A DNA stretch of 7,476 nt, from positions 1 through 7,476 of the forward strand of contig JBJHCR010000308.1 in NCBI GenBank assembly GCA_050486105.1, given 5' to 3'. The position numbers and the translations under genes are program-made. Below are positions 6,056-7,476 of the stretch, in pieces. Within the stretch, counting starts at the first letter, position 1; each line of letters starts with the position of its first letter. Source of the DNA: JAEXNA01 sp050486105 (GTDB lineage Bacteria > Vulcanimicrobiota > Xenobia > Xenobiales > JADMJV01). The notes beneath the pieces were generated by a model. It worked only from the letters and a program-made list of their open reading frames with translations. It was not told the DNA's origin and ran no database searches.

Positions 6056-6922
6056 ATGAAAATGAATTCTTACAAGCATCTCACCAAATTGTCGTACAGC
6101 GAGCTCAATGAGCTCCTCGACCGAAGTTCCATTCTGGAAGGATTTCAGGCAGAAGCCTTCTCTCAAGCCCTGCGAGAAGTCGCCCTGTACAGCTCTGAAC
6201 CCAGGCTTCAGGTTACTCACTCCCAGGCCATTCTCAGACGGATGGAATGCTGCAGAGACTTCCAAGAAGCACTCCTGCTCTCTCACCTTCAAGAGTCCAT
6301 GCCTTCATTTTATCTATCCCTGACTTTGCGGCACATTTTTGCTCGAGGTCTGGTGCTGGCGGCGAAAAAGAATCCCAATCCTAGAGTTAACCGAAGGGCC
6401 ATCAACCGCTTGCTTGAACTTCCGGGATTCAGCAGTTGCCCGGTTCTCCAGGGGTGTGCAGGCGAGCTCTTCCTGGAACTGATCGCCGAATGCGACAACC
6501 AAAAGGAGGCTAAAGCCGTCCTCAATGAGATGAAGCGGCTCCCTGGCTTGTCTTTTTCAGAGGAACTCAAAGCCCAGTTTAGTCGGGCCGAAACCCTGGC
6601 CCGGCGAGCCGGACGGGATCCCATCGTGAAGATCGACCTAAGACAACGCATGGCGACTCCGGTCTTGGCTTTCAAGAAGCTCCTTGGAGTGGGTGAGTTT
6701 CGTCTCAAGGTCGAACTTCGGGGACTGGAGGCGTACGAGGAAGCCGTGGTAAAAGTGCCCGCCTTCACCGAAAATGAAGCTCGACGGGTGGCCAATCGAT
6801 TCATCGCTGACTTTCTCAAAGAGCAGGCTGGAGAGCCCGACCGCAGCGCTAAGATCACCGATGTCTTTCCTCCGGGCTCAGCTTGGGAGTCTGGGGCCCA
6901 CCCGGTCTTGAATCTCAAATAG
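6056..6922 (+). CDS. Hypothetical protein: helical N-terminal part plus small alpha/beta C-terminal domain
   Basis: This 288-residue protein is not recognised. It has no signal peptide and no clear membrane span. Residues about 10-185 look like stacked amphipathic helices (HEAT- or TPR-like solenoid), including LNELLDRSSILEGF, AINRLLELPGF and AKAVLNEMKRLPGL. A basic stretch follows at about 181-208. Residues 213-271 look like a compact beta-beta-alpha-beta unit: FRLKVELRG, EEAVVKVPAF, a helix TENEARRVANRFIADFLKEQ, then KITDVFPP. The start ATG 6056 is limited upstream by an in-frame stop at 6023-6025; a second ATG at 6062 is possible, and neither has a strong Shine-Dalgarno. It lies 107 bases after the TPR-like gene, behind a CRP-type promoter, and ends at an intrinsic terminator, so it looks like a separately controlled transcript. 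Its location between mcsB and clpC hints at a role with ClpC, without direct evidence. Confidence 0.82.
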   Translation: MKMNSYKHLTKLSYSELNELLDRSSILEGFQAEAFSQALREVALYSSEPRLQVTHSQAILRRMECCRDFQEALLLSHLQESMPSFYLSLTLRHIFARGLVLAAKKNPNPRVNRRAINRLLELPGFSSCPVLQGCAGELFLELIAECDNQKEAKAVLNEMKRLPGLSFSEELKAQFSRAETLARRAGRDPIVKIDLRQRMATPVLAFKKLLGVGEFRLKVELRGLEAYEEAVVKVPAFTENEARRVANRFIADFLKEQAGEPDRSAKITDVFPPGSAWESGAHPVLNLK

Positions 6923-6946
6923 AACGCAAACGCTCACAGGGCAAGT

Positions 6947-6980
6947 AAAGAGAGGCTGAAGCCTCTCTTTCCTTTTCTCG
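6947..6980 (+). terminator. Intrinsic terminator after the 6056-6922 gene
   Basis: AAAGAGAGGC (6947-6956) pairs perfectly over ten bases with GCCTCTCTTT (6961-6970) around a TGAA loop, followed by a pyrimidine tail CCTTTTCTCG. It lies 25 bases after the TAG stop and would separate upstream transcription from clpC. Confidence 0.85.
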
Positions 6981-6991
6981 TCTTCTCCTCA

Positions 6992-7162
6992 CTTAAGAGG
7001 CTGTGCGCCAAATCAACCCCCATCGCCAAACTCGCCCTTTTTCCGCCATGGGAACCGCAAATTCTTGCAAATAGGTCCACTATGAGCTTCGAATCTGCAA
7101 TTCCCCTGGCGAAAAAATTGTTTCGTTTGGACTCGAGGCGATTCGGCGCACAGCCTCTTAAG
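6992..7162. repeat. 171-bp near-palindromic element upstream of clpC (candidate structured RNA or MITE-like)
   Basis: The arms at 6992-7014 and 7140-7162 are inverted repeats matching at 22 of 23 positions (one A-C mismatch, 7010/7144). Inside, 7038-7054 pairs with 7101-7117 at 15 of 17 positions, 7026-7031 (CCAAAC) with 7125-7130 (GTTTGG), and 7065-7069 (TTGCA) with 7096-7100 (TGCAA). The result is one long hairpin with a central bubble of 23 and 22 bases between a closing and an apical stem, an architecture and size reminiscent of 6S RNA. No convincing promoter is seen immediately outside either arm. Both ends carry TTAA (6993-6996 and 7158-7161), so a small terminal-inverted-repeat element is an alternative. 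I see no protein gene inside. Confidence 0.65.
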
Positions 7163-7190
7163 GGAAAAATCCTAGGAGAACCTAAAGTCT

Positions 7191-7215
7191 GTAACAGAGT
7201 TACCTATTCTATAAG
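7191..7215 (+). promoter_or_regulatory. Palindrome GTAACAGAGTTAC with adjacent AT-rich possible -10 of clpC
   Basis: GTAAC-AGA-GTTAC (7191-7203) is a perfect 13-base dyad, followed by CTATTCTATAAGG. TATAAG (7210-7215) or TATTCT (7205-7210) could be a -10; no good -35 is found at the proper distance. If TATAAG is used, the palindrome falls between -35 and -10, a usual repressor position. It does not match the CtsR direct repeat or the CIRCE element of HrcA. Confidence 0.3.
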
Positions 7216-7252
7216 GGGGAAACGCGAAAGAATAACGAAAGGGCTCGCGAGA

Positions 7253-7274
7253 GAGGGACGAACGAACGTCCCTC
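7253..7274 (+). promoter_or_regulatory. Hairpin in the probable clpC leader
   Basis: GAGGGACG (7253-7260) and CGTCCCTC (7267-7274) form a perfect 8-base stem around an AACGAA loop. There is no T run after it, so it is not a terminator. It lies about 75 bases before the clpC start and could act on mRNA stability or translation. Confidence 0.45.
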
Positions 7275-7348
7275 GTAAGGCTGAGATCGACAGAGTCAGG
7301 TGAAGAATACTCCTCGCCAATGACCAGGAAAGGACAGACAGACAGCCC

Positions 7349-7476
7349 ATGTGGGAACCATTTACCGAGCGAGCGCGCCGGTCTATCGTGCTGGCCCAAG
7401 AAGAGGCACAGCGCCTTGGAAACAACTATATCGGCACGGAGCATCTGCTGCTGGGAATCATCTCAGAAGGTGAGAG
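7349..7476 (+). CDS. clpC: ClpC ATPase, N-terminal fragment (runs off right edge)
   Basis: The first 42 codons encode MWEPFTERARRSIVLAQEEA followed by QRLGNNYIGTEHLLLGIISE, the start of the Clp N-terminal repeat domain, nearly identical in pattern to ClpC of many bacteria. ClpC is a cytosolic AAA+ unfoldase that feeds proteins to ClpP. In Bacillus its N-domain binds phosphoarginine made by McsB and also adaptors such as MecA. The nucleotide-binding domains lie outside the window, so ClpC is called over ClpA, ClpB or ClpE from this N-terminus and the mcsA-mcsB neighbourhood. An AGGA at 7331-7334 lies 14 bases upstream, somewhat far for a ribosome site, with a GACAGACAGACA repeat between it and ATG. 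The preceding gene ends at a terminator, so clpC likely has its own promoter. Confidence 0.92.
   Translation, partial: MWEPFTERARRSIVLAQEEAQRLGNNYIGTEHLLLGIISEGE

Noticed and set aside
6019..6111. Short frame starting ATGATGAGT upstream of the 6056 gene
   Set aside because: About 30 codons, overlapping the start of a much better gene in another frame, and its ATG coincides with the candidate -10.
7082..7303. 73-codon plus-strand frame rich in Lys and Arg upstream of clpC
   Set aside because: It crosses the apical part and right arm of the near-palindromic element and the leader hairpin, has no Shine-Dalgarno, and its composition reflects purine-rich non-coding sequence.

Overview
This is a bacterial chromosomal window. 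The anchor is a set of protein-arginine-phosphorylation and proteolysis genes on the + strand: mcsA (UVR-motif activator), mcsB (protein arginine kinase) and, at the right edge, the first 42 codons of clpC (AAA+ unfoldase). In Bacillus-type Firmicutes these form ctsR-mcsA-mcsB-clpC. Here no ctsR is visible, McsA is short, and two unrecognised genes lie between mcsB and clpC. The lineage cannot be named from the sequence. The run of ten Ns points to a scaffolded draft or metagenome assembly.

Left part (1-1608, - strand): one large membrane-protein gene of the HTTM (vitamin K-dependent carboxylase-like) family. It runs off the left edge and is interrupted by the N run. It is easily missed because the gap breaks the reading frame. 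The eight bases on each side of the Ns are identical, and collapsing them restores a continuous HTTM frame. A 171-bp divergent spacer (1609-1779) separates it from an NCS1-family permease gene (1780-3258, + strand, TTG start with a strong Shine-Dalgarno), which keeps the substrate-site residues of the Mhp1 group.

Middle (3396-5948): mcsA, mcsB and a TPR-like gene form a tight unit. McsB-like coding sequence continues upstream of the first canonical start codon and overlaps the end of mcsA, so mcsB probably begins at a near-cognate codon. The mcsB stop overlaps the start of the TPR-like gene (ATGA), so the unknown helical-repeat protein is likely translated with the kinase.

Right part (5949-7476): a short spacer carries an exact TGTGA-N6-TCACA CRP/FNR-family palindrome, placed for class II activation of a TATGAT -10. 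It precedes an unrecognised two-part gene (6056-6922) that ends at a clean intrinsic terminator (6947-6980). The 426-bp gene-free region before clpC then holds a 171-bp near-palindromic element (22/23-bp arms, a 15/17-bp inner stem), a 13-bp palindrome next to an AT-rich possible -10, a perfect 8-bp leader hairpin and a short GACA repeat just upstream of the clpC start.

Working model (inference): McsA/McsB mark proteins with phosphoarginine for ClpC-type degradation. The coupled TPR-like protein may be an adaptor or scaffold for this system. The 6056-6922 gene appears to be under separate CRP-type control, and clpC is insulated by the terminator with its own long leader region.
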